From an uncultured Treponema sp. (lineage in GTDB: Bacteria; Spirochaetota; Spirochaetia; Treponematales; Treponemataceae), in NCBI GenBank assembly GCA_947165795.1, contig CAMVBP010000006.1:1-21724 (forward strand): a DNA stretch of 21,724 bases. Reading direction: 5' to 3'. The notes under the pieces are model-generated. The model was not told the DNA's origin and did no database searches. It saw only the letters and a program-made list of their open reading frames with translations. Below are positions 1 through 6,566 of this stretch, in pieces (the stretch's first letter is position 1; the number at the start of each line of letters is the position of its first letter). The translations under genes and the position numbers were made by a program.

Positions 1-25
1 CTTTCTTCTTTTTCCAAAAAAACAT
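1..25 (-). CDS. 5' end of an unidentified gene (partial)
   Basis: Only the first eight codons are inside the window (MFFWKKKK). The start is credible because a perfect GGAGG lies at 30-34 on the minus strand, 4 nt before the ATG at 25-23. The peptide is too short to identify. It is the next gene downstream of the SUKH/glycan-binding pair on the same strand, separated from it by the structured element at 49-126. A start this close behind such an element is what one would expect for consecutive integron cassettes, but an ordinary gene is equally possible. Confidence 0.5.
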
Positions 26-48
26 TTTTCCTCCAAGACACGGCAGGC

Positions 49-126
49 CAGTGGCGTGTGAGCATAACAACTGGTTGTACCGCAGCGGGCTTGACTGCCT
101 GTCGGCTACGAACCTTACACGTTTAT
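49..126. repeat. Structured intergenic element, copy 1 (attC-like)
   Basis: GC-rich compared with its flanks. On the plus strand it reads CAGTG (49-53), stem arm GCGTGTGAG (54-62), CATAACA (63-69), an inner hairpin, stem arm CTTACACGT (114-122), and ends with ACGTTTAT (119-126). The outer arms pair over nine positions with two G-T wobbles. The inner stem is GGTT-GTA-CC (73-81) against GG-TAC-AACC (104-114), with two single-base bulges (C106, G110), capped by GCAG/CTGC. Bulged bases in one arm and a span of about 65 bp are features of integron attC sites. The minus strand carries GTTATGC (68-62), six of seven positions matching GTTRRRY, but I find no matching RYYYAAC partner. A second copy lies at 1547-1631. 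Confidence 0.5.
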
Positions 127-186
127 AATATATAATAATACCAATTACTTTTATACCTGGTATCAAAATTTTCTTTACTATAAAAA

Positions 187-897
187 TTATTCTGCATATT
201 CTCCGTAGACTTTTATTTCACTGATGCATGTGTTGTCGTAGTCAGTTCCGGGATAAACATCAAGAATGGTAAATTTCATTATTATATCAGGGGTGCTTGT
301 ATAATTTTCTTTTTCAATTTCTATATGAAAGTTGAAAATTTGTTCAATAGATATATCAGCTAATTCTATAGTTTTATATGATAATAAAATTGGTTCATGT
401 TCAATTTTAATATTGTTTTGTCCTACAATTTTAGGTACTTCATAGAATTGTATCAAAGCTTTTTTTACTCTGTTAAATTTATGATAGTCTTCATCACTTG
501 AACATAATCCATTAAAAACAGAAAAGTATATTTCAATTCCGTTTTCAACCGCAGAATTATAATTAAATCCTGAATAAAAACCAAATTCATCTAATTCACG
601 AATATTAAATAAAAGAAATTCATTTATGCCAGAATTATTTCCAGATTCACACCAGGCACTTTCTCTAGAACCATCAAATAGATTTTCGTATTTAAAGTTA
701 TAATCCCCGATATTTTTAAGTTCTGAACTTCTTCCATAAGTCCAATTTGTTCCATAAGAAGCTCCATAAGTTTCATTGTAGTACTGTTTAACTGCGGTTT
801 TTATATAATTTGTATCTTTATCATATTCATCAGAATATACAAAGGAGCTAGAAATAATTAAAACAAATAAAATACATTTAATTTTTTTTAATTCCAT
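187..897 (-). CDS. Secreted protein with NADase-type glycan-binding domain
   Basis: 236 residues. The N-terminus (1-22) is a signal peptide: Lys-rich start, hydrophobic CILFVLIISSSFV core, then YSD. Residues about 60-236 resemble the discoidin-like NADase-type glycan-binding domain. They show the signature LFDGSRESAWCE (73-84), then GINEFLLF (90-97), and a later KVYGEY-type last strand. In that family the domain is a non-catalytic carbohydrate-binding beta-sandwich. I chose the ATG at 897 because AAGGA lies 8 nt upstream; an upstream TTG at 942 has no such support. The gene follows the SUKH gene by 57 nt on the same strand and is probably cotranscribed with it. It is AT-rich compared with the core genes to its right. 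The ligand and partner are unknown. Confidence 0.7.
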   Translation of the reverse strand: MELKKIKCILFVLIISSSFVYSDEYDKDTNYIKTAVKQYYNETYGASYGTNWTYGRSSELKNIGDYNFKYENLFDGSRESAWCESGNNSGINEFLLFNIRELDEFGFYSGFNYNSAVENGIEIYFSVFNGLCSSDEDYHKFNRVKKALIQFYEVPKIVGQNNIKIEHEPILLSYKTIELADISIEQIFNFHIEIEKENYTSTPDIIMKFTILDVYPGTDYDNTCISEIKVYGEYAE

Positions 898-958
898 AAA
901 TAAATCCTTCAAATAAATCAATTTTTTCCTGCGGAAAATCAAAATAGTCCATGCTCAT
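878..958 (-). CDS. Possible 26-residue linking peptide ORF
   Basis: A short frame, MSMDYFDFPQEKIDLFEGFI then YGIKKN, starts at ATG 958-956, overlapping the SUKH stop codon as ATGA. It terminates 20 nt inside the glycan-binding gene. Its composition (acidic, aromatic) looks protein-like rather than like random AT-rich sequence. It would translationally couple the two flanking genes by carrying ribosomes over the second start. It could also be the N-terminal stump of a lost gene. No family is recognised and expression is unproven. Confidence 0.3.
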   Translation of the reverse strand: MSMDYFDFPQEKIDLFEGFIYGIKKN

Positions 959-1506
959 ATAATAATTTCCTCCTGTTTCATTTTTGAATAAATATCTATT
1001 TCTTCCTGCCAGCCTTTTAATTGAGCCTCTGTAGGTTCTCTTCCTCTTTTCTCTAAAAGCGACTGTCGTCTTTCTTCAATTGTTCTTATATGTCCAAGTT
1101 TTTTACTCTTGCAACCTTGAATAAAGCTTTCAAAATCATCTGCTATTTTTTTATTTCTAGATTCATCATGATATATAATCCATATGCTTCCATCCGTTGA
1201 ATCTATACAGAAGGTATCACCAAAAGAATTTTCAGCAATTGGAAATTTTTGTTGTTCAATTAATTCCTTCATGGAAGTGTAAGTCAGTAAATTTTCTAAA
1301 TCCCAATTTTTTTCATCAATATGGAATCCAAAAAAAACTCTAATATCTGATTTTCCTTTGCCAGTCCAGTTTGTATCAGGAGTTTCCCCGCCGTTATACT
1401 TAGACATGAAAGATAAATATTTTTCCGGCAATTTAAAATCTACAATTTTTTTAAATTCTTCCTTATCAAAGCTTTCATTATTTTTTTTGAATTTTGAAAT
1501 AAGCAT
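955..1506 (-). CDS. SUKH-1 (SMI1/KNR4) family protein
   Basis: 183 residues, cytoplasmic, no signal peptide. The SMI1/KNR4 fold is shown by FKLPEKYLSFMSKYNGG (about 28-45), the central FPIAENSFGDTFCIDSTDGS (about 88-107), and YHDESRNKKIADDFESFI towards the end of the domain. The C-terminal 45 residues are a charged helical tail. Bacterial members of the SUKH superfamily are mostly immunity proteins against contact-dependent or polymorphic toxins, and some are housekeeping proteins. No toxin gene is visible in the window, so an immunity role is inferred from family only. The start has a weak GGGA about 9 nt upstream. It is the first gene of a minus-strand pair inside a block bracketed by structured elements. 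Confidence 0.8.
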   Translation of the reverse strand: MLISKFKKNNESFDKEEFKKIVDFKLPEKYLSFMSKYNGGETPDTNWTGKGKSDIRVFFGFHIDEKNWDLENLLTYTSMKELIEQQKFPIAENSFGDTFCIDSTDGSIWIIYHDESRNKKIADDFESFIQGCKSKKLGHIRTIEERRQSLLEKRGREPTEAQLKGWQEEIDIYSKMKQEEIII

Positions 1507-1546
1507 TTTTTAAAATCCCATGATTTTTAATTCTTCAAAAGCGCCC

Positions 1547-1631
1547 CAGTGCGGGCGTCTACATAACATATATTATACATATCCTTGATAAAAGTCTTAG
1601 ACAGCAAACAGTGTCGATATAAGACGTTTAT
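1547..1631. repeat. Structured intergenic element, copy 2 (attC-like)
   Basis: Same order of blocks as the element at 49-126: CAGTG (1547-1551), arm GCGTCT (1555-1560), CATAACA (1562-1568), inner ATATC (1579-1583) pairing with GATAT (1616-1620), arm AGACGT (1622-1627), ending in ACGTTTAT (1624-1631). The stem arms differ in sequence from copy 1 but keep their complementarity, i.e. compensatory changes. The minus strand has GTTATGT at the CATAAC block. It lies 40 nt upstream of the SUKH start, and copy 1 lies after the glycan-binding gene, so the pair of genes sits between two same-oriented copies. Confidence 0.45.
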
Positions 1632-1768
1632 TTAAATTAGTATTTCCTAATTTTATCATAAAATATTCTTAAAAGATATGATTTTATATAAAATACTAAT
1701 CTACTACAGGAATATCGCTCGGGATTTCGGCAGCCAAATATAATGCAAAAGTCCGGGCATATGTTATG
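1562..1768. repeat. Imperfect long inverted repeat
   Basis: Three blocks recur in inverted orientation and reversed order: CATAACATAT (1562-1571) with ATATGTTATG (1759-1768), CGATAT (1615-1620) with ATATCG (1712-1717), and ATTAGTATTT (1636-1645) with AAATACTAAT (1691-1700). The spacing between blocks is similar on both sides. The right half looks like a degenerate, inverted relative of the left. This accounts for most of the 402-nt stretch between the SUKH and HAD genes, which has no intact gene. Confidence 0.4.
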
Positions 1769-1789
1769 GAAAAATATTTGAAATAATTC

Positions 1790-1900
1790 CTAAAACTGAA
1801 TCACACGAATCATTTCTACATCCTGCACGCGAATGTGGTAGCCGCCATTTGCCGCAGAAAAATTAAAAACAATCTTGTAAATTTTTTTAATCTTCTGCAT
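1790..1900 (-). pseudogene. Possible C-terminal remnant of a beta-sandwich protein
   Basis: An ATG-started frame of 36 codons ends at 1790. Its product, IYKIVFNFSAANGGYHIRVQ then DVEMIRVIQF, has the alternating hydrophobic pattern of two or three terminal beta strands, resembling the final strands of carbohydrate-binding jelly-roll modules. Base composition is higher in GC here than in the surrounding spacer. There is no Shine-Dalgarno sequence, and it lies antisense to the HAD gene's promoter. I read it as a fossil of a truncated gene, with low confidence. Chance is a real alternative. Confidence 0.25.
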
Positions 1901-1903
1901 AAT
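1875..1903 (+). promoter_or_regulatory. Promoter of the HAD gene, leaderless geometry
   Basis: TTGTAA (1875-1880), a 17-bp spacer, then CATAAT (1898-1903). Only five bases separate the -10 box from the ATG at 1909 and no Shine-Dalgarno sequence is present, so transcription probably begins at or next to the start codon. Confidence 0.5.
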
Positions 1904-1908
1904 TACAT

Positions 1909-2685
1909 ATGGAAAACATATCAATAATACTTTCAGACTTAGACGGAACCCTCTTCCGCAACGACAAATCAATTTCAGATTTTACAAAGCAGACAATCAG
2001 ACAGGCTCAGGTAAAGGGCATTAAGTTTGGTATCTGTACTTCGCGCGCAAAAGTAAATGCCATACAATTTCTTGAAGGCATAGAGCCGGATATTCTTATT
2101 ACAAACGGCGGCGGCATTATTTATCTTAAAGACAAAAAAATTTACGACTGTGAATTTTCTGTCGAGGAAATTAATAAATTGATTTCTGCCGCCTTTGAAG
2201 TTTTTGGAAAGGACATAATTATTTCCGCAGATAACGAACATGCCCTTTATTCAAATTCGCGCGAAGAGTTAGGCGACAAATTCTGGACCTTTAATGATTT
2301 TTCTGATTTCCGCGAAACCTGTATGAAGATGTGCATCGAAAGCCTTGATAAAGAAAAAGTTGAAAAGGTTGCTTCTGTCATTGGTCTTGAAAATGTAGAC
2401 TATCTTCCGTTCTCAGATATTCCGTGGTACAAGCTCAGTAAAAAAGGTGCCACAAAGGAAAATGCGATCGAAGAATTGTGCCGTCATCTGAATATTACAA
2501 CCTCAGAAATTGCTGCCTTTGGCGACGACTTTAACGACATTGGAATGCTCAAGCTTTGCGGTAAAGGCGTTGCAATGAAAAATGCAATTGAAGAAGTAAA
2601 AAACGCCGCCGATGTGGTTTGTGATACCAACGAAAACGACGGCGTTGCTAAATGGATAGAAAATAATTTATTTATTCTTAAGTAA
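1909..2685 (+). CDS. Cof-type HAD-IIB family hydrolase
   Basis: 258 residues, the usual size for Cof/YidA-like sugar-phosphate phosphatases. Motif I is DLDGTL (residues about 10-15, with the nucleophile and acid/base aspartates), motif II is the CTSR region (about 43-46), motif III is the lysine in KKGATKENAI (about 178-187), and motif IV is FGDDFND (about 204-210), giving the Mg2+ ligands. The sequence between motifs II and III forms the type IIB cap that sets the substrate. The substrate cannot be read from sequence; sugar phosphates, flavin or pyridoxal phosphates are usual in the family. The gene converges on mscL and their 3' ends overlap by 18 bp. The start lacks a ribosome binding site but has a -10 box 5 nt away. 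Confidence 0.9.
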   Translation: MENISIILSDLDGTLFRNDKSISDFTKQTIRQAQVKGIKFGICTSRAKVNAIQFLEGIEPDILITNGGGIIYLKDKKIYDCEFSVEEINKLISAAFEVFGKDIIISADNEHALYSNSREELGDKFWTFNDFSDFRETCMKMCIESLDKEKVEKVASVIGLENVDYLPFSDIPWYKLSKKGATKENAIEELCRHLNITTSEIAAFGDDFNDIGMLKLCGKGVAMKNAIEEVKNAADVVCDTNENDGVAKWIENNLFILK

Positions 2686-3087
2686 ATCGCGGATTTCTTC
2701 GAGGAGAATTGCTTCGTCGGATTTTACGATTGCAGGCGGCTCTTCGGGTTTTTCTGCTTCCTTCTTTTTGAATTTTTCGAAAATCTGAATTACTAAGAAA
2801 ATACAGAAAGCCACAATCAGGAAGTCTACGATTGTCTGAATGAAGGCACCGTATTTGATTTCTGCGTCGCCGATTTTGAACATAAGCGAAGCGAAATCAA
2901 TTTTGCCCAGAGCAAGGCCGATGAGCGGCATGATGATGTCGTTTACAAGGCTTGTAACGATTTTTCCAAAGGCGCCGCCGATTATTACACCGACTGCCAT
3001 ATCAATCACGTTTCCGCGTGAAATAAACTTTTTAAATGCACTTAATTCATTTGTTGCGGCACTAAGTCCGTTTTTTAAGTTTGCCAT
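2668..3087 (-). CDS. mscL: Large-conductance mechanosensitive channel MscL
   Basis: 139 residues, typical for MscL. It begins with the amphipathic N-terminal helix (ELSAFKKFISRGNVIDMA), followed by the pore-lining TM1 with the glycine/alanine-rich VGVIIGGAFGKIVTSLVNDI, and the conserved MPLIG just after. A short periplasmic loop follows, then TM2 (FIQTIVDFLIVAFCIFLVIQI) and a charged cytoplasmic helix (EAILLEEIRDLLKNK). The protein forms a homopentameric pore in the inner membrane that opens under turgor to release solutes on hypo-osmotic shock. The start has AAGAGG 9 nt upstream. The 3' end overlaps the convergent HAD gene. Confidence 0.97.
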   Translation of the reverse strand: MANLKNGLSAATNELSAFKKFISRGNVIDMAVGVIIGGAFGKIVTSLVNDIIMPLIGLALGKIDFASLMFKIGDAEIKYGAFIQTIVDFLIVAFCIFLVIQIFEKFKKKEAEKPEEPPAIVKSDEAILLEEIRDLLKNK

Positions 3088-3118
3088 ATAATTTTACCTC
3101 TTGGATCAATTATATGGC
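3083..3118 (-). promoter_or_regulatory. mscL promoter overlapping an 11-bp inverted repeat
   Basis: A perfect 11-bp inverted repeat, GCCATATAATT (3083-3093) and AATTATATGGC (3108-3118), surrounds the ribosome binding site. The inner arm contains the mscL start codon. The outer arm reads TATAAT on the minus strand (3114-3109), a consensus -10 box, with weak -35 similarity. If that box is used, the transcript starts near 3102, and the repeat would act as DNA (an operator) rather than as an mRNA hairpin. Confidence 0.45.
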
Positions 3119-3142
3119 TAAATCTGAATTTTTTGTAGAAAA

Positions 3143-4285
3143 TTATTGATTGCACAGTCTGTTGAAGGCAGGTTTTGGTTTTCCGCCTTCTCCAAACAAA
3201 AGCGGTGCGTCTGTGCGGCCAGGCTTTGGAAAGTCGTTCTTCCAACTCATCGGGTCGGTAACGCCCCAGAGAAGCACGTCTTTAAGAATACCTGCACGCG
3301 CTTCTTTCTTAAAGCATTCAAAAATTTCGGCGTAGCGTTCTGCCTGCTGCTCCAGAAAGGCCTGATCATATTCACGGCGCGGGTCCGGATGTTCAAAATC
3401 CTTGTCGACATAGGCAGAAATTTCCATTTCTGTAACAATTACATTCAAACCAAGGCTTCCGTAAAGTTCAATTGTTTTTTCAATTTCACTTACCGGAGGA
3501 TTTTCGATATTTATATGCATCTGAATGCCTACAGTATCTACAGGAATTCCGCGCTCAAGCATGCCTTTTACAAGCTTGTACATGCCCTGGCGTTTTCCTT
3601 CAAACATTTCAAGGTTGTAATCATTTATAACAAGGCTTGATTTTGGAAAGGCTTCCTTTGCCCAGATAAAAGCCTTATCAATATATTCTGGTCCAAGAAT
3701 ATCAAGCCACTGAGAATGCTCACTTCCATCACGAAGACCATAGTTTTTGTCGCTTATGCATTCATTTACAACATCAACAGAACAAATCTCATCCTTGTAG
3801 CGCTCACCAACTGTCTTTATATAATGTTTAAGGCGTTCTTCAAGCTGCTCCTTAGAAACTCTGCCGCCACTTCCATCTTCAAAAATCCAGCGTGGCGTCT
3901 GCTGATGCCATATAAGAGTATGCCAGCGCATATCCTGATTGTTTTCTTTTGCAAATTTGAGCAGTCTGTCCGGGCCTGTAAAATCAAAGGTATCTTCGGC
4001 CTTGTAAATCTTTCCCATTTTACATTCGTTTTCGGCAACTACAAGATTGAATTGAGTTGCGGCAATTTTTTTGTCCGGCATTTCTCCGGCAGGAAAAGGC
4101 TTTGGTTCCGGAAAATTGAATTCCGGGAATTGCGGCGTAGGCTTAAAGTTCTTTTTGAACTCTTCATACTGAACCTTTATCTTTTCATAAAGCTCAGCCT
4201 TTTCTTCATCATTCAGCAAAATAATTCCGCTGACTGCAGCACCAACTCTAAAATAATCTTTGTAAGTCTCGAATAAAGTCTTCAT
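3143..4285 (-). CDS. GH10 endo-1,4-beta-xylanase, probably cytoplasmic
   Basis: 380 residues with a GH10 TIM barrel. Landmarks: AENECKMG (about 84-91, the EN..K of strand 3), RWHTLIWHQQTPRWIF (120-135), DVVNE with the general acid/base Glu175, INDYN (220-224), QMHI (255-258), VTEMEI with nucleophile Glu286, and LLWGVTDPMSW (338-348). There is no signal peptide, so it should act inside the cell on imported xylo-oligosaccharides, hydrolysing beta-1,4 xylosidic bonds. A proline-rich insertion, about residues 48-68, sits between the first helix and strand, which is unusual and explains the extra length over typical intracellular enzymes of about 330 residues. No Shine-Dalgarno sequence precedes the ATG; GATAAT lies 6 nt upstream instead. 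ldhA is 86 nt upstream on the same strand. Confidence 0.95.
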   Translation of the reverse strand: MKTLFETYKDYFRVGAAVSGIILLNDEEKAELYEKIKVQYEEFKKNFKPTPQFPEFNFPEPKPFPAGEMPDKKIAATQFNLVVAENECKMGKIYKAEDTFDFTGPDRLLKFAKENNQDMRWHTLIWHQQTPRWIFEDGSGGRVSKEQLEERLKHYIKTVGERYKDEICSVDVVNECISDKNYGLRDGSEHSQWLDILGPEYIDKAFIWAKEAFPKSSLVINDYNLEMFEGKRQGMYKLVKGMLERGIPVDTVGIQMHINIENPPVSEIEKTIELYGSLGLNVIVTEMEISAYVDKDFEHPDPRREYDQAFLEQQAERYAEIFECFKKEARAGILKDVLLWGVTDPMSWKNDFPKPGRTDAPLLFGEGGKPKPAFNRLCNQ

Positions 4286-4291
4286 GCTTTA

Positions 4292-4360
4292 ATTATCCGG
4301 TTAAACGCATAACATTAATAGCGGGGAATATTCTTATTAATGGTAAAAATCTCTATTAAT
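4292..4360 (-). promoter_or_regulatory. Xylanase promoter region with ATTAAT repeats
   Basis: GATAAT occupies 4297-4292 on the minus strand, 6 nt before the xylanase ATG, with no convincing -35 box. Upstream are three ATTAAT-centred blocks: CATTAATA (4313-4320), TATTAATG (4335-4342) and CTATTAAT (4353-4360). The first two form an 8-bp inverted repeat and the first and third another. They may be regulator sites controlling the xylanase; AT-rich chance similarity is possible. Confidence 0.35.
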
Positions 4361-4371
4361 TTGAAAAGGAT

Positions 4372-5388
4372 TTAACCTTTTACCTCATTCACAAGTTCTT
4401 CGCCGGCCGCAAATGCCCTTATGTTTTCCAGCGTAGTATCTGCAAGATTTTTGAGTGCATTTGTTGTAAGGAATGCCTGATGCGCTGTAATAATTACATT
4501 CGGGAAAGTCAGAAGTCGCGCGAGAGTATCGTCTGTCATTATATCTGTTGACCAGTCGCTGAAAAAATATTTGCTTTCTTCCTCATAAACGTCCATACCA
4601 ATTCCGCCGATATGACCATGCTTGAGTGCATGAACCAATGCCTTGGAATCTATAAGAGCGCCGCGACCAGTATTTATAATTACTGCATCATGCTTCATCA
4701 TCTTCATTGTATCGTGATTTACAATATGCTTTGTTTCTTCATTAAGCGGACAATGCAGGCTGAGTACATCGCTCTGACAGAAAATTTCTTCCTTACTTAC
4801 ATATTGCGCTCCAATTTCTGCAGCCCATTTTTCGTTCGGGAACGGATCATAAGCTATAATCTTCATGCCAAAGCCTTTAAGAATACCAGCCATTATCTGA
4901 CCGATTTTTCCGGTTCCAAGAATTCCTGCTGTAAGTCCGTGTAAATCGCGGCCAGTAAGTCCTTCTATATTAAAGTTCGCAGTTTTTGTCCGGAGATAAG
5001 CCTGCGGAATATGACGTGTAAGGGACATAAGCAGAGCCGCTCCATGTTCAGCAACTGCGTATGGAGAATAAGCCGGCACACGAACTACTTTTATTCCTGC
5101 AGCAGCAGCGGCCTTTAAATCAACATTATTAAAGCCCGCACAACGCAAGGCAATAATTTTTACACCTGCACGCTTAAGTTCAGAAATTACTTCTGCATTT
5201 ACAACATCATTTACAAAAACACAAACTGCATCAAAACCTGCAGCTGTAGTTGCCGTATTTTCATTCAGCTTATAATCGCGGAAATCTATTTCGTAATTGT
5301 AAGCACGCTGGCTTTCTGAACTTCCTTCATTTGCCTTTGTAAAAGAAACCTTATCGTATGAATGTGTATCAAAAAATGCAATTTTCAT
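4372..5388 (-). CDS. ldhA: D-lactate dehydrogenase (fermentative)
   Basis: 338 residues, colinear with E. coli LdhA. It shares the near-identical stretches LRCAGFNNVDL, KVVRVPAYSPYAVAEH, EGLTGRDLHG and GMDVYEEE. The NAD-binding Rossmann motif is GTGKIG (158-163), with Asp181 at the end of the second strand. The catalytic residues are Arg242 (TGRGALIDS), Glu271 and His303 (AHQAFLT). It reduces pyruvate to D-lactate with NADH in the cytoplasm, regenerating NAD+ during fermentation. The start is set by AGGAGG about 5 nt upstream. A GC-rich repeat lies immediately before the ribosome binding site. With the xylanase downstream it suggests a saccharolytic, fermentative lifestyle. Confidence 0.95.
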   Translation of the reverse strand: MKIAFFDTHSYDKVSFTKANEGSSESQRAYNYEIDFRDYKLNENTATTAAGFDAVCVFVNDVVNAEVISELKRAGVKIIALRCAGFNNVDLKAAAAAGIKVVRVPAYSPYAVAEHGAALLMSLTRHIPQAYLRTKTANFNIEGLTGRDLHGLTAGILGTGKIGQIMAGILKGFGMKIIAYDPFPNEKWAAEIGAQYVSKEEIFCQSDVLSLHCPLNEETKHIVNHDTMKMMKHDAVIINTGRGALIDSKALVHALKHGHIGGIGMDVYEEESKYFFSDWSTDIMTDDTLARLLTFPNVIITAHQAFLTTNALKNLADTTLENIRAFAAGEELVNEVKG

Positions 5389-5401
5389 ATAACCTCCTGA
5401 A

Positions 5402-5433
5402 CCTCCGCATTAGCGGTGCTGCATGGATGCTGA
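5402..5433. repeat. GC-rich CCGC-NNTA-GCGG repeat, single copy
   Basis: The small hairpin CCGCATTAGCGG (5405-5416) is followed by GTGCTGCATGGATGCTG. The same unit occurs at 14865-14900 in the same relation to a minus-strand gene start: AACCTCC, hairpin, then a TGCTGCA block, next to the ribosome binding site. This identifies a dispersed repeat family rather than a gene-specific regulator. Confidence 0.5.
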
Positions 5434-5498
5434 TTTAACTTCCTCTTATAAGATACTACCAAAAAATAGAAAGTCCAATGAAATTCTTTAAATTAATC

Positions 5499-5564
5499 TT
5501 GACAGTGTTAAGATTCTAATATATATTATGCTCTGTAAACTTAACAGCGTTTAGATTATTAACA
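5499..5564 (+). promoter_or_regulatory. Sigma70-type promoter with flanking direct repeats
   Basis: Perfect -35 TTGACA (5499-5504), a 17-bp spacer and TATATT (5522-5527) predict a start near 5534, giving a leader of about 55 nt to the gene at 5589. A 15-19 bp degenerate direct repeat, ACAGTGTTAAGATT (5502-5515) and ACAGCGTTTAGATT (5544-5557), is spaced 42 bp (about four helical turns). TGTTAAG (5506-5512) and CTTAACA (5540-5546) are inverted. These may be operator half-sites. Confidence 0.55.
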
Positions 5565-5588
5565 GAATTCTTCTTATGGAGGTGATTT

Positions 5589-6542
5589 ATGAAAATCAAA
5601 AATTCAAAAAAAATGTTTACAGCCGCTTTTCTTATGTGCTCAGCTTTTTTTATTATGAATGCACAGGAAGAAAAGGAATTCACAATTAATGTTATTCCTG
5701 TAGTTGAATTCAGCATGCTTCAGATTGAAGACAGCAATTTTATTTACAGCCCTTCTGCTACTTTACAATTTGTGCGTACAAAAAATGAAAACAGCAATTC
5801 TCGGGGACCGGATAAAATTGCAGGGTATGCCTCCTATGCGCAGGACATTATCGAAAAAATGCAGTTCCATTCAATGGGCGCTTTTGGAAAAGTTGTAACA
5901 GAAAAAAATTCATTTCTTGGTAAGATTGATATAAGAGGCGCAAAGCCGTTTGAATCCTATAAAAATCTTGAAGGTGTTTTGATGTATGGCCGTGAACTTG
6001 TAAAAAACGATTCGGTTACATTTACTGTTGGCGGAGGAATTGCCGCAACCGATACCGGAATAAAAATTGGTGAAATTGATCTTTTTGTAATTCCAATGCC
6101 AATGCTTTATTTTGCATATTCAGGAAAAATCATTTCCTCGGAAATTGAATGGATTGGTCTTCCTTCCGTAAGATTTGTTTTACTTCCGGAAAAAATGTTC
6201 AGGCTTCAGGGCAGCTGTTCTCTTGCAGGCCTGGACTTACCTTCTGATTTAAGGTTTGACTGTGCACTTTGCTGCTATCCGGTTGCCAACGGCTTTTTAA
6301 AGGATTTGTTTTACTTTTCCGCAGGAATTTCGAATAACATTAATAAATTCCGCATAGACCTTAAGAATTCAATAAAATATCAGTATTATTGTGCTTATGG
6401 AGAAATAAGTATAACGGCGCTTACAATCCGCGCAGGTTATGCATTTGGTGGAAAGCAGACGTTTACCGTTAATGAAGAAAAATACAGCAGTAAATATAAC
6501 GGGGGAATTTTTGCAGCAATTCAGGGAATGTATAAATTCTAG
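5589..6542 (+). CDS. Exported, probable outer-membrane beta-barrel protein
   Basis: 317 residues. A signal peptide covers about residues 1-25 (basic MKIKNSKKMF, hydrophobic TAAFLMCSAFFIM, then NAQ). The mature part is rich in alternating polar and hydrophobic strands separated by short turns, for example VTFTVGGGIAATDTGIKIGE, EISITALTIRAGYAFGG and GGIFAAIQGMYKF. It ends in phenylalanine, as outer-membrane beta-barrels recognised by the BAM machinery do. No named family is recognised. The start is firm: GGAGGTGAT lies just upstream. It is preceded by a strong promoter with repeated operator-like sites and followed by a long GC-rich hairpin, so it is probably a single-gene unit. Function (porin, adhesin or other) is unknown. 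Confidence 0.65.
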   Translation: MKIKNSKKMFTAAFLMCSAFFIMNAQEEKEFTINVIPVVEFSMLQIEDSNFIYSPSATLQFVRTKNENSNSRGPDKIAGYASYAQDIIEKMQFHSMGAFGKVVTEKNSFLGKIDIRGAKPFESYKNLEGVLMYGRELVKNDSVTFTVGGGIAATDTGIKIGEIDLFVIPMPMLYFAYSGKIISSEIEWIGLPSVRFVLLPEKMFRLQGSCSLAGLDLPSDLRFDCALCCYPVANGFLKDLFYFSAGISNNINKFRIDLKNSIKYQYYCAYGEISITALTIRAGYAFGGKQTFTVNEEKYSSKYNGGIFAAIQGMYKF

Positions 6543-6566
6543 TGTTATGAAAAAATCGAACCGGGC

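Noticed and set aside
955..1506. Complete toxin-immunity module
   Set aside because: Only the SUKH candidate immunity protein is present. The neighbouring glycan-binding protein shows no NADase or other toxin catalytic domain, so no toxin can be claimed.
3146..4276. Long plus-strand open frames opposite the xylanase
   Set aside because: They are antisense shadows. The minus-strand GH10 domain is intact over the whole span, and the plus-strand products have no domain pattern or ribosome binding sites.
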